From assembly GCA_015680685.1 (NCBI GenBank), contig MNCI01010784.1, positions 31,756-95,755 of the forward strand: DNA of 64,000 nucleotides. The letters run 5' to 3'. The position numbers and the translations under genes were made by a program. The notes under the pieces are model-generated. The model was not told where the DNA came from. It searched no databases and was given only the letters and a program-made list of their open reading frames with translations. The stretch comes from Gnetum montanum. Taxonomy: Eukaryota; Streptophyta; Gnetopsida; Gnetales; Gnetaceae. Below are positions 23,385 to 34,742 of the stretch, piece after piece (the stretch's first letter is position 1; each line of letters opens with the position of its first letter).

Positions 23385-23394
23385 CTATTTATGG
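23385..23394 (-). promoter_or_regulatory. Candidate TATA box of the antisense gene
   Basis: CATAAATAGGGG on the minus strand lies about 150 bases upstream of the antisense start codon at 23237. It resembles the element's own LTR TATA (CTATAAATAG). It would give the antisense gene a promoter separate from the LTRs. Not tested. Confidence 0.45.
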
Positions 23395-23664
23395 CAGTAA
23401 GAGCAAAATGGAGAAACTTCTTTTCTCTCTCTCTGATTAAGGTGGCAGGCGACGGGCGGCATAGCATGCTCACCACGACATCATGACACTATTGGCATTT
23501 AAACATCTACACGTTCCAATTTAATCACTTGCCTTCTCGAAAGTAAAAATGGTATGATAATATTTCAACTAATAATGGCCACAGTCTACAATGACGTCAA
23601 ATGAAGTAATTACGCTCCTTGCGTCAGCAATCACCTGGCATGCCTTGACATAAGGATAGCATAG

Positions 23665-23677
23665 NNNNNNNNNNNNN
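23665..23677. other. Assembly gap (13 N)
   Basis: Thirteen N bases inside the Tat element, upstream of the antisense gene. The true length of missing sequence is unknown, so spacing between protease and RT is approximate. Confidence 0.95.
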
Positions 23678-24153
23678 CCCCCAATTTCCTACCTTCATTC
23701 CTGCATTAACTACTTGATATGTCTCACGCTCGCAATGTTACCTCTCTTATTGTTGTTTAGCACAGCAAGACGTTGCATGTTACGATATGGCAACACAAAT
23801 GACATCCAAACTAGTGGTTTGGCATCTATGTACAACTCGTAATTTACATCAACAATGACTGTGTCTTCAACTATCTTAGATCCCTATGCCTGGGTGGTAC
23901 GCCACGACCCTAAGCAAACCTCCAATCTTTACATCACCTTATTTAGCAAGTCGCATCTCGATGTTGCTTTGTAGATTTACGTTCCGCAAAATCTCTGGTG
24001 ACCCTTACCCAGGCTCTCATCTTGTGGTGGCAGGTTAAGCAAGAAATGGAAACCCACTATGCTCTATCCACACCTCTAATATGGACAGGACCACAAGGCA
24101 AGCTCTTAAGATAGTTAAACCCTGACGCGATCAACTAGGAGTCGGTTGCGATT

Positions 24154-25718
24154 AATACTATAGCAACCTTATAAGCACCCCTGGATTTGCCTAAGCACCT
24201 AGTCCATGTCCTAGATTTTGAGGCCAAAGATGTGACCGAGGATCCACTCGTCGAGGTACTCATAACCTCTACAAGAAGGGAGGTAAAGACATTAAGACTC
24301 AGCTCTTTACTAGACATGCAAATACACGAGGGCATAGTTAAAACCTTGCAAGAACATGTTGACGTCTTCGCATGGTCATATGAAGATATGCTAGGTTTAG
24401 ATCCACGATTGATTCAGCATAATATTTTCCTGGACCACCACGTGAAGGTAGTCAAACAAAAGGCACGTAAAATCAAGCCAGAAATCGCGCTAGTCGTGAA
24501 GGACGAGGTCACTAAGTTATACCAAGCAAGTTTCATCCGTGCAGTCAACTATTCAGAGTGGGTGTCCAACATCGTTGTGGTTTCGAAGAGAACAGGAGGG
24601 ATACAGATGTGTATAGATTTTCGATATTTGAACAAGGCAACAATCAGGAATAACTTTCCACTACCAAACATCGACCAACTCATCGACACCATGGCTGGGC
24701 ATGCTTTACTATCCTTCATGGATGGTTTCTCCAGATATAACCAAATCCGCATCAACCCGGAACACCAGCTGTCAACCACCTTCATGACTCCATGGGGGAC
24801 CTTCTGCTATACCATGATGCCCTTCGGGCTCAAGAATCCTGGGGCAACATACCAGCGAGCCATGATGTACATTTTCAGCAACCACATCCTAGAAAGATTA
24901 AATGATTACGTGGACGACATAGCGGTTAAATCCAAAGAGGCGGCCCATCACCCGCACGACCTAAAGTTAGTCCTCAAGTGCTGTCAAAAGCACGATTTAC
25001 GTCTTAATCCTAAGAAATGCATCTTCAGAGTAAAAACCGAGCACATGTTAGGGTTTGTAGTATCAGAGGCTGGAATACAGGTGGACCTAGACAAAGTCAA
25101 AGCTATCGTCAACCTAGCACCCCCCATAAACCTAAAAGTGTTACACGGTCTACAAGGTAGAGTGCAATTCATTCGAAGGTTCATAGCAAGACTGATCGAT
25201 AAGTTACACCCCATGCAACATCTCATGAAAAAGGAAGTTGACTTCAAGTGGATAGTCCAATGTCAACAAGCCTTCGACAACCTGAAGAAGGAACTCTCCC
25301 ACCTACCAACAGTATACTCGCTGCAGAGGGACAAGCCTTTCTTCATATACCTCACCACCTCCGACGCATTCATAGCGGCACTGCTATGTCAGAAGTGAGA
25401 TGATGGTTCTGAGATACCAGTGTATTACCTAAGCCATGCATTGATATCATATGAGAAAAAATACAACGAGGTGGAAACAAATTGCCTAGCCTTAGTGTTC
25501 ACGCTAAAAAGGTGGCGGCACTACCTATTCCGTAGCACAACCAACATCATTTTCAAAAGTAATGTACTCCAAGCTATCACCAGCAACCTATATGAAGACA
25601 ATAGGATAGCCCGATGGAAGGCCATAACTGTAGAATTTGATCTACGCTATGTGAGCCAATCATTGACAAAAGGCCAAGCCATAGCGATCCAACTCACAGC
25701 CTCACCAGTCGACGACTA
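24154..25718 (+). pseudogene. Reverse transcriptase and degenerate RNase H of the Tat element
   Basis: Open from after TAA 24154 to 25395, then past one TGA to TAG 25717, in the same frame as gag-protease. The lead-in DVFAWSYEDMLGLDP and HNIFLDHHVKV are typical Tat RT N-terminus. RT motifs follow: QMCIDFRYLNKAT, FMDGFSRYNQI, TPWGTFCYTMMPFGLKN, and the intact catalytic box YVDDIAVKS at 24907. The thumb/connection leads into a Ty3-type RNase H (YEKKYNEVETNCLALVF) whose first catalytic Asp is not evident, as is usual in Tat elements that carry a second RNase H. It copies element RNA into DNA in the particle. A lone nonsense codon at 25396 splits it. Confidence 0.85.
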
Positions 25719-25785
25719 GGCAGTCATCGACCCCAAGTTCCCAGACGAACACGTAAGCAATGTTGCCATCATCCCACCGCATTTC

Positions 25786-26448
25786 AAGGCAACCTTACAC
25801 TTCGATGGTGCCTCAACCACTCAAGGAGGTAGCACTGCTGTCATAATCACATTCCTCTCTAGGGAAATGTACCCATTCACTTATCGCTTCACATTCCCAT
25901 GCACTAACAATGTGGCAGAATATGAGGGGCTACTCAAAGGCCTTTTAACTGCCCGCACACTGCATGTACAACACCTGGTGATCCAGGGAGATTCACTACT
26001 AGTTGTGAATCAAATCACCGAAGCTTACGCCTGCAAGGCTACACATCTGCAACCCTACTGCAACCTAGCAAAGGTCTTACTCAAACAATTTGCGACCACT
26101 GATGTGCAACATGTGCCACGCAGTGAGAACGGCATAGTAGATGCCTTAGCTACCCTCGCGTTAAACATCCCATCACAGTCCTTGGCGAACCTGCCCACTA
26201 CGATCATAGAGTGTGTAGAACCTATCACTCGAACAAAGCACGTGGCATCTATTGATGCTACAGACACCCCGGAATGGTATGATAACATTAAAGAATATTT
26301 GCAACATGGCGAACTCCCAGGTGGATTGACATCAGGCCAGAGAGATGCAATCCGCAAACGTGCCCGACAATACGTGCTCATAGGAAGTGACACCCTATGC
26401 CAGCGATCCTATGATGGGATATTGTTGGCGTGTGTGGGTGGTGAGTAG
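25786..26448 (+). pseudogene. Second (archaeal-type) RNase H of the Tat element
   Basis: The four acidic catalytic positions are all visible: LHFDGAST (Asp at 25804), NNVAEYEGLLKGL, VIQGDSLLVV and GIVDALATLA. This extra RNase H between the degenerate one and integrase is the hallmark of the Tat lineage, where it is thought to replace the lost activity and remove RNA from RNA-DNA hybrids. The domain itself is uninterrupted; TAG at 25717 before it and TAG at 26446 after it break the polyprotein. Confidence 0.8.
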
Positions 26449-26451
26449 GCA

Positions 26452-27517
26452 CAGAAGGTAGTTAATAAGGTTCATGAAGGGTTGTGCAGTGGGCACATCG
26501 CACCTAGGGCTATGGCAGCGAAGATCAGATGCCTAGGGTATTATTGGCCTTACATGGAGCATGACTGCTTGTCTAAAGTCAAGACATGTGACACATGTCA
26601 GAGATATGCAAATCTTATACACATAGTGCCTGCAGACCTACACCCTACACAAATTATGTGGCCTTTCCAATGATGGGGACTAGACCTCATAGGGCCCATC
26701 ACAACTAAATCTTTCGCAAGGCATAGCTTCATTATCACTGCCACAGAATGTTTTACTAAATGAGTGGAAGCTATTCCTCTGAGGAAGACAACATCCCAGC
26801 AAATTTGCCACTTCATCCTCGATATCATCGTGACTAGGTTCAGGCTTCCAATGACCATTGTGACCGACAATGGACCACAGTTCAGCAGTAAGGAAACTCG
26901 AGCCTTCTACAGTAACCTAGGCATTAAACAATCATTTTCTTCCCCCTACTACCTGCAAGCGAATGGACAGGTAGAGGCTACAAATAAGTCCATCATCAAC
27001 TTACTGAAGTAGATGCTTAGCAACAGCAAGAGGCAGTGGCACGAGCAAATACTCTATGTCCTCGGGGCATATCGAACAACTTGCAGAACCACGATAAGTA
27101 AGACCCCTTATAGTCTTGTTTACGAATCTAAATCTGTGTTGCCTCTTGAGTTACAGGTACCCTCACTCCGGATGATCCTGTCCAACGTCATGAGCAAAGC
27201 CCAAAATGACGAATCGCGAGTCATCGACCTCAACTTAGTGGAGGAGGAGCGCGTGCAGACACTAAGACAGATCGAGCGCTATCAAGACAAAAAATGACAA
27301 AAGCACCATGCAGACCAGCATTGATGACCAGTGTAGAAGGGTGATCTCATCCTCAAGGCCATCCGTGAGCACGTGATCAAATTCTCAGCCAACTGGGAAG
27401 GGCCTTACGTGGTCGTTAAAGCCTTCGGGAATGGAGCTTTCAAACTGGCAGACATGGACAGCAACAAATTCACCAACCTGGTGAACCACATGTACCTCAA
27501 GCCATACCACGTCTAGG
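26452..27517 (+). pseudogene. Integrase of the Tat element
   Basis: The HHCC zinc-binding domain is readable (GHIAPRAMAAKIRC, CDTCQRYAN). The catalytic core keeps its D-D-E residues: LDLIGPI, IVTDNGPQFSS and GQVEATNKS. The C-terminal part (KFSANWEGPYVVVKAFGNGAFKL, then HMYLKPYHV) ends at TAG ~27517. Nonsense codons at 26671, 26761, 27010 and 27295 (TGA, TGA, TAG, TGA) interrupt it, at least one being Trp to stop. It would insert the DNA copy into the genome. Confidence 0.85.
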
Positions 27518-27540
27518 ATGCAATGGTAGCACACTCCAAC

Positions 27541-27785
27541 GTATGCTATGACGATAAACTGGCAGCCGCGCCAGTCACCATCCACATTGACGATAAACTA
27601 GCAGCACCAAACAACATCTGCCATGACATAAAACTAGCACTGTTAGTCCACTATGACTATAAACTGGCATCATGCATCCGCCACAACATAAAACTAGCAT
27701 GTACGGTTTGCTGGGACCTCAAACCAACACAGTGGTCCACTAGGACCCTAAACCAGCACCCGGTCTACCAAGACCTTAAACTGGG
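27541..27785 (+). repeat. Degenerate minisatellite after integrase
   Basis: Directly after the integrase stop, a unit of about 33-40 bases recurs seven to eight times with the words TATGACGATAAACTGGCA, GACGATAAACTAGCAGCA, CATGACATAAAACTAGCA and GACCTTAAACTGG. Plant gypsy elements of this group are known for variable tandem repeats in the 3' UTR. The open reading across it (YDDKLA repeats) looks incidental. Confidence 0.65.
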
Positions 27786-28791
27786 TTTGTGTCACATCCT
27801 CAACAAGCATCGTCACCAAATGTACGTCAAACGAAAGGGCATGATACCGACACACAGGTGGGACATTGCCACCCTAGGATGTAGTTCCCAACGCAAGAAA
27901 AGATGCAGTCTGGGGCATACGTGTCGCCATCTCCAGTGTCATGCTGACCCTCCGAAGACATCGTACGATGTCACACGGGCCCTCCGAACCTACCGTCGCT
28001 ACTGTCCCCCACCCTGACGGTAGCTCCCGGGCCCATTACCACTTCTAAGGCGCTGACAGTATTGTGGCCTAGCCACAATATTATTGCGCTTCCATTCCCC
28101 ACCAAGGTTGCAGCTCGCATAACGTTCGGCTATGTGGTAACTGATCCCATAGCTGAACTCAACGCGCATGTCTCTGGCAGGGATCCCGGTGCATCTGCGT
28201 CCCCAGTGGCCTGGGGAATGGCTCCCTCCATGGGCAGTGCTGCCAACGCTGCTGCTAGCCTCCCTGCTTTGGGCATCTCACATCAGCAATGGTGCTCGAG
28301 GGTAACAACAATGCTAGCAGCCCGCAAAAACATCGTCCTTGCAAGAACATCCCCCTACAACAACAAAGGCTACAACATCGCAAAGTAAGTGCCTCGACTA
28401 GCATGGCTATCTGAGAGTGAAAATTTCGACACACGCGTAACATAGCTTGCCATATGGAAGGCTCTGATAGGCAGGTCAAGACCCTCAGTGGATGTAGTAC
28501 AGCTCATCCTACGGAGGGGACACCCACCTACGGGAGGTTGAAGAACAGCGCCAGCCAGAGATGAAAATGCAAACAAGCCCCTCAGAGCACTCCGACGAGG
28601 GACTCGGCTAAACATCGTCTCTACTCTCTGCCTTAACCTCCACAGCACCAATATAGCACCCTCGAGCATAGCCAGGCAACATCTCAGTACTCACCAAGCA
28701 ACAGCCTCAGCATTTCGCCCACTATGGTGTTTCGTATTCTTTGCTGATGTCCATCGAGCCCGTTCTCCAAACGTCGACAAAGAGGGACCAA
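27786..28791 (+). other. 3' untranslated region of the Tat element
   Basis: About 1 kb without a recognisable protein. It contains a perfect 9-bp stem, 3-base loop hairpin at 28060-28080 (TATTGTGGC..GCCACAATA). It ends in a purine-rich run CAAAGAGGGACCAA (28778-28791) abutting the LTR, the probable polypurine tract. Confidence 0.5.
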
Positions 28792-30471
28792 TGAAACACA
28801 ATAAAAGAAAATGTGGGGTCATCCTGGCTTCACCAGGCTCTTGCAGTCCCCACAAGCATCACAACAGTCCATCGGGGAAAGAACATTCTAAGTCCAGGAT
28901 GGCCAGTTCGTCAAATTTTCTACTTTAGGCATGGGCGAGTTGGTACCAACTCGCCCACCTACCAAAGTAGTCTGAACAGTCGGCAACCTGCTCAGAAACG
29001 GTGTCCAAAATTAGCGACAACAACCTAGATGCACTGGAAAAGCAGTTTAGCAAATTTACTAAGTCACAAGGCCTGATACGCTACGATGTGTAGCATAGCA
29101 AGCCCCAGAAAACAACGGTGGAACAAGATGTTACGCTACATGATGACATAAAGCGTAGCATAGCAACAACTTCAACTCCCTTACCCAATCTCAAGCCATG
29201 TAGTGGTGTCTCTTTTTGCTAGGAAGCAACGGACCATGTCTACTGCTATGCTACGCTAAGCTACATGGCGTAGAAATCCTGCGAAAAGGGATGGAAGGCG
29301 GTTCGGAGGGCAAAATCAGCAAAGTCCGCAAAACTTATGGCAGAATAGGTTAAAAATTAGCAAAACTATTGCAGTCGCTATGCTACGCTACATAGCGTAG
29401 CATCATGTAGCAAGTATGTGACATACGGCAAGACACGCGGCAAGGTGCCACGCCACGATAAGCAAGCCACGTCACAAGATAGTGTGACGGGAAGGTGGCC
29501 ACGCGACATCAATGCACTCCACCTCAATCGCGCCGTTGGCATATGCCTCTAGGAGCTGGCGGCTCGATCACAACATAGTAGGATCGCAATTATTACTTGC
29601 ATCACAACAGTCTGGCAAGCCCAACAGTTACAAATGGCTCAAGTAGCGCCAGCAAGGAAGCGGAGGTCTACGACACGTAATATTCAAACGGTCACCTTTG
29701 CCTACCTTTCGCCCTATAAATAGCCCATCATCAAAAAGCACACAAAAAAAAATCCCGAGCCGGTCCATTAAAAAACAAAAAAAAAGAAAAAATACCTGCA
29801 ATCTTACATGAAGGAAAAGAAAAGGGGAGGCCAGGAATATGTAAAAGGAACCTCTCTCGGCCAACGAAAAGCCTGGGGCCTCGTCCTACCACCTTGGCAG
29901 GATCTCGCCCGTATTGTATATATGTGAAGTCTGTGCCCAAGTGCACAGCACTTTTTCTTGTTTCCCAGCGCGCTTTGGTCACTCTCGGGACTTTCTGCAC
30001 CTTGTCACGTTGTGCAGCCAACTATGCCACTCCCTGACCGAATAGATTTATAGCTCCAAAGTTGTGCATGTTCCTGACTGTATCTTATATTACTTCTTAT
30101 TTACTGTCTAGCTTCCTTGTATTATTTTCTGTTTTTTTGTTTACTTTCAAGCATTGTCTCGTATCATTGTCGCACTTACGTTTATTTACTATTTCGCATT
30201 GTCATTGCATTTTTAGTCCCTTTCTTTTCCCGCTGCAACGCAACTCGTACAATTTATAGCACCATCCCGCAACTCGTATAGTTTATAGCACCATCCCGCA
30301 ACTCAATATAGTGCAAAAGGCTATATTGACGTCAATGTAAGTCCCTGTCTATGTTCAGGGCACCCCGTGTTCGCATACATCCAGCATCACCCTCCCGCGA
30401 GCACAGGGTTGGAACTGTTGTGTCCACAGACCTTGGCGTTATTCCAGTCGTCGACATTTTCGGTTACTACA
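28792..30471 (+). repeat. 3' LTR of the Tat element
   Basis: 1680 bp, TGAAACAC...CTACA, followed by the TSD ATAGG. TATAAATAG at ~29716. One TACGCTA palindrome is perfect here: GCTACGCTA-CA-TAGCGTAGC (about 29378-29401). It has fewer 29-bp units than the left LTR. Confidence 0.9.
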
Positions 30472-30476
30472 ATAGG

Positions 30477-32379
30477 TATTCGCCTTTTAGGTATTAATTA
30501 TGCCATTTTAATATTTGTATTTTTATGAATGCTATTTATTTTTTAAGATTTGTTTACAGTAGTTTCAATAATAGGTTAGATTGTATTATTTTTTTAGCTG
30601 CCATAAGGTTTGTTTACAGTACTTTCAGTAATAGGTTAGGTTGTATTGTTTCTGCCCGTTCTTTCTTATATTTATTTTAGGTTTTTTTTAATAGATATTC
30701 ATCTTTCAGGTATTAGCTGCGCCATTCTAATGTTTGTCTTTCCACAGATGTTAGCCATCTTTATTTTATAACCAGATTGCACTTTATTCTATTTTATTTT
30801 GACGAAGACATATGAGTGTCTCTTGGATTGGGAAGAGTGGCTTGGAAAGATCATTGTCACCGAAATAAACTTAAATTTATTTATAAAATTTATAAAGTCA
30901 ATCGAAAGGTAAAGTTGAGCAGTTTCGTTCAAAAATAAATGTAAGAAATAATGGGTAGCTAAAGAAATGGTACAACGTAACTTATTACTGTAAATGATTT
31001 TTTAAAAAAATTTAACAAACGTTTTTTAAATACTTAATTATTAAATGTTTATTTTACAGGAAAAAATTTGATGTCTAAAAGATAAGAAAAAGACCGCTAA
31101 ACATAAAAGAGCTACTGTACTCTCACAACATTTTTAAAAAGTATAATAAACATTAAAAATCATTTAAAAATAAATGATGAAATTACGATGATGGTACATC
31201 TGTCCCAATATTATATATATACATTCAGAAAGCAGACTAAGAAATTTAATTGTTAACATGAATAATCTTAAGAATGGCATAGGTAGCATCTGATGTAGAA
31301 ACACAAACATTCTAGCTAATACTTGAAAAATAAATGGCTTTTGCTCAAAAAAAGTTTTCGCTAGACACTTGAGGCAAATGAGGCCTTACGGAACTTCTCT
31401 CACTCTTGGTAAGTCTGCGAGTTTTAGGTTTAGGGTTTTGTGAGTCAAAATATCCTTCGAACTCTTGCTATGGTTTTAGTAGAAAAAGCAGCAAAACAAG
31501 GACACCTGTCCTGCGTGTTGCTAATGATAAACATGGTACTGATAAAACCTTTTGCGTGGTCTAATACTTTTTTTGGAAGATTCTCTACCTCTCACAAAAT
31601 ATGAATGTTATCTTTTTAAAATTTTAATTTATCACATTTAGCACTCATCCTAACGGTTCAACACTCACAACAGCCATCCACAACCATACTGAGACTGATT
31701 ACTATTTAATGCTAAAGAGAAGTAGCTAAGTAGCAGCAGGCAGCAGGGCAGCAATAACTCTCTTTCACTGCGCCCTGTTGGTAAGTAAGTGAAGTAAATA
31801 TCCAAACAAACAATAAGAGTTACATACAGAGATACCAAGTGACCACCAACAAATGCTCTTGGATCTAGCGCCACTTTATTCAAATTTCTATCAGAAGGAG
31901 CAAAATAAGTCTTGTTCTTGTCTTACCTGTGGGTAATGATAAACATGGTACTGACAAACTTCTCCTTGTAGCTGCATCTTTTGATGCTCTTGTTCAAGGA
32001 TTCTCTACCTTTCCTAAAACATGAATGTTGCCCTTTCTTAATTTTAATTTATGTACTCTTACGATCAATATCCTGCAACTCCTAGCTTGGTTGACTCTTT
32101 TTAGAGCATACGCTTTTGGCCACATGTATAAATTATATATAATCTCGTTTTAGTTGGGTTTTTTCTTTCTTTCTAGTAATATAAATATATTTTGGGTTTC
32201 CGTCTTTGCCATTTGTTACATTGTTTCTAAATGATGAGAAGCAATACAAATGGACAAAACTTTCACTTCCTCATGGTAGGAGTTCAAAAATAAGCTTTTG
32301 ATTCAATTTGATAAATTCACAAGCCCTACAATCGCATCAAGTAACTTCACAAGCTTAAGAAAGCTGCTTCTGAAAAATG
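30477..32379. other. Non-coding flank right of the Tat element with repeats
   Basis: 30530-30700 holds two more copies of the repeat into which the Tat element inserted (TTTGTTTACAGTA..TTCA(A/G)TAATAGGTTAG). A ~140-bp segment occurs twice, diverged, at ~31498-31637 and ~31905-32055 (shared words AATGATAAACATGGTACTGA and GATTCTCTACCT). The second reads GNDKHGTDKLLLVAASFDAL on the plus strand, possibly an exon remnant, but I do not recognise it. MRPYGTSLTLG followed by a GTAAGT donor at ~31380-31420 is another unassigned exon-like piece. Confidence 0.45.
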
Positions 32380-33262
32380 TCTAAGATTACAACCTTAGAT
32401 TCATTCATCACCTTGCCTATGTGCCAAGTGAGATGTGTCCACAACTCGAGGGCATCCTCAATTTTTACCTCTCTACCATCGACCCATTCTTTGCCTATGC
32501 CATCAAATTTGATTCAAACATAACAGAAATACAGGAAGCAATGGCTAAAGCTATGGAGTTAGAACAAGTTACCCTCATGAATAGCATTCAAACACAATTC
32601 AGAATGATGAGCAATCTAACCCTTTACCTTTACCAAATTTTCCAATGGCCAATACTATGTTCCAAACTCCCATTTTGCTTCAAATGACTCAGCCGACAAA
32701 CAATTGCTTTCAAGGTCCCACATCTTCTTCATTCCTACCATCTAACACTAGTTTGAATGATGATCAATCAAAGGCCTTAATTTAGTCCATCATAAACCCA
32801 AACAAGGTATCTAATCCTGTTGAACCCACAACTCAAACTCAAGATCAAATGACCCAAATATTAACTTTACTGTAGAAACTATCAAATGAAGTAGTTGAAT
32901 TAAAGAGAAACAAAAACAAGGGTCATATACAATCTAAGAAGCCTAGTTCATCAATCAATGAAGATAATTGTTGTCTCTATAATACTAGGCAACATTCTAA
33001 GAAGACTTTTCCTCAATTCTTAACATTATATGGCGATCATACTTAAGGTCAACAAAATGATAAACCCCCTATTATGATCCTTAATTTACCCCATGAAACT
33101 GAGAATGAGGAAGTGCCTTTGGTTCAACAAGTCATGGTAAGTGACTGCAATCCACAGAACGCTTGCTACCGTAGACTTAGTGACATCAGAATTTCCATAG
33201 CCAAACAAACAAGCTTCGTAAAAAGAAAAAAAATCAATTTGTGCATGGATTTGGTTTAATTT
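32380..33262 (+). pseudogene. Gag fragment of an unclassified LTR retrotransposon
   Basis: The plus strand reads FAYAIKFDSNITEIQEAMAK, like the helical end of gypsy-type Gag. A Pro/Asn/Gln-rich linker follows, then a knuckle-like CCLYNTRQHSKKTFPQF where C-x2-C...H...C positions are partly replaced. A last open stretch 33074-33259 continues the frame. Several stops are present. No LTR can be assigned with confidence, and the downstream LTR cluster may or may not belong to it. Confidence 0.45.
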
Positions 33263-33379
33263 GATTGGAAGAAGTCCATTCCAAGCCAATAGAAAGATAC
33301 AAATTAGTAGACAACCCACATGTAAAAGGTGGATGTGCAGTGGGCATTTCACCAAGGGAGAATGGCTATGGTTACATTG

Positions 33380-34742
33380 ATAATGATGAGTAAATGGTAG
33401 GCATTACAGGCACACATTACAGTTATCGATGCATGGTAGAGACTTGTGTATAAAATAGGGGTCTCTAGGGATTGATCTCCCAGAGGGTAGGGTGGAGCTA
33501 GGAAATCTACAAGCAACGATTTCCTTCTTCTCTATGGTGGATAGTGATGTTTCAACAGCAAGTTGCTAGTAAGACACGTGACTGTGTAGGCAACAATCTC
33601 TCTCTCTTTCCTTTTCATTTTAGGATGGCATGTGGGATAGTGGCTACAAGTGTGTGCAGCAACATACAACAAGTGACTCATTGCAGTAGTCATTTACCAG
33701 GTAGTTTACTCTCTTCAGCAGCTCCCTTGTTTTAATTTTATTTTCTCTTTCAGCCATCAATGGTAGACGATGCTAGCAGCCTCTTTCCTCCCTTCAAAAC
33801 CATGTGACAAGCAAGTGACCTTCCTAGGTGGCATGTCATAGCCAGGCGAGCTCTTGAGGTAGTAGTAGGCATGTGCTCTAAGTGCACAATTGGTGTTTCT
33901 CTGTTTCTCCATGGCAGCAGTAGCAATAGAGAGGTAGTACATTCCCACAATGGGCTTGATCTCTCTCTTTCTTTCTCTTCAGCAGTGGTCAAGGTCTTCC
34001 AACTTCACAATGGACATCATTGGCTGCAATGAACTAGTAACAGTAGCACGAATCATGGAAAATTTAAATATTGTTTTAGTTACCTATTGTACTCTTGAAT
34101 TTTAAAGGCAATTTTTTAAATTCTCTAATTTTCAATTTGATTTACTACTTTAAAACATCACATAACCCTCTCCAACTAAGACTATTACCAAGTTTCCATA
34201 CCCATATGGAAGGTCTCCTAGGTAATAGTCTCCTCAAATGAGTTTTCTTTCACAATGTTGATGCATCCAAATTTTATGCATCAACACCTTTTTATGATAG
34301 AAGGAGGGCATGAACCTCTGACCTTGTGGTTAACAACCACATAGCAGCAGTACTGGGCAACAAGAATAGATTTTTCTCTCTCTTGCTACAATGTTGTAGT
34401 AGCACCTCCCTACACTAGACTCTCTTTCTCTCGTTCCCTCTTCATGTGATGGTTGTAGTCTTCTTACTAAGTAGTGGACACCATCGGTAGCAACAAACCA
34501 GCAGCATCAATGAGACCAAGGAAAATTCATTTCTTTTAGTTACTTATTGTATGCAAGATAATTATTTAATTTAAATGCCAAATGTTTCAATTTTTTTTAC
34601 TATTTTGAAAAAGCCACATAGCCCTCTCTAGTTGAGACTATTCCTAGGTTCCCATACCCATATGGGAGGTGCCCTAGGTAATAGTCTCTTAAAACAAGTT
34701 TTCTTTCTCAATGTTGGTGCGTCCAAATTTTATGCATCAACA
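33380..34742 (+). mobile_element. Two partial LTRs of the 36-39 kb LTR family
   Basis: Two copies of an LTR 3' half end at 34286 and 34742. They share CTCTCTCCAACTAAGACTATT, CATACCCATATGG, GGTAATAGTCTC and the terminus TTTATGCATCAACA, which also ends the LTRs at 37478 and 39135. After the first end, TGATAGAAGGAGGGC (~34296-34310) resembles the Tat element's primer site. The arrangement suggests a truncated element or an internal deletion. The 5' borders are unclear; the first LTR probably starts near 33380 (TATAAAATAGGGG at ~33450). Confidence 0.5.

Larger units (their letters stand above)
12211..30471 (+). mobile_element. Complete 18.3-kb Ty3/gypsy element, Tat (Ogre/Retand-like) lineage
   Basis: Two direct LTRs start TGAAACAC and end CTACA, flanked by an identical 5-bp TSD ATAGG (12206-12210 and 30472-30476). 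Order: LTR, primer site, repetitive leader, gag, protease, 5.6-kb region with an antisense gene, RT, degenerate RNase H, second RNase H, integrase, repeat-bearing 3' UTR, purine-rich tract, LTR. The extra 'archaeal' RNase H and words such as DVFAWSYEDMLGLDP mark the Tat lineage. All sense ORFs share one frame and are broken only by nonsense codons. The LTRs differ at very roughly one base in twelve over their first 370 bp, so the insertion is not recent. Confidence 0.9.

Noticed and set aside
27523-28017. Protein with repeated YDDKLA-type units after integrase
   Set aside because: The repetition is explained by a DNA minisatellite beginning right after the integrase stop.
28062-28388. 108-codon ORF in the Tat 3' UTR
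   Set aside because: No domain recognised, different frame from pol, overlaps a hairpin; most likely chance.
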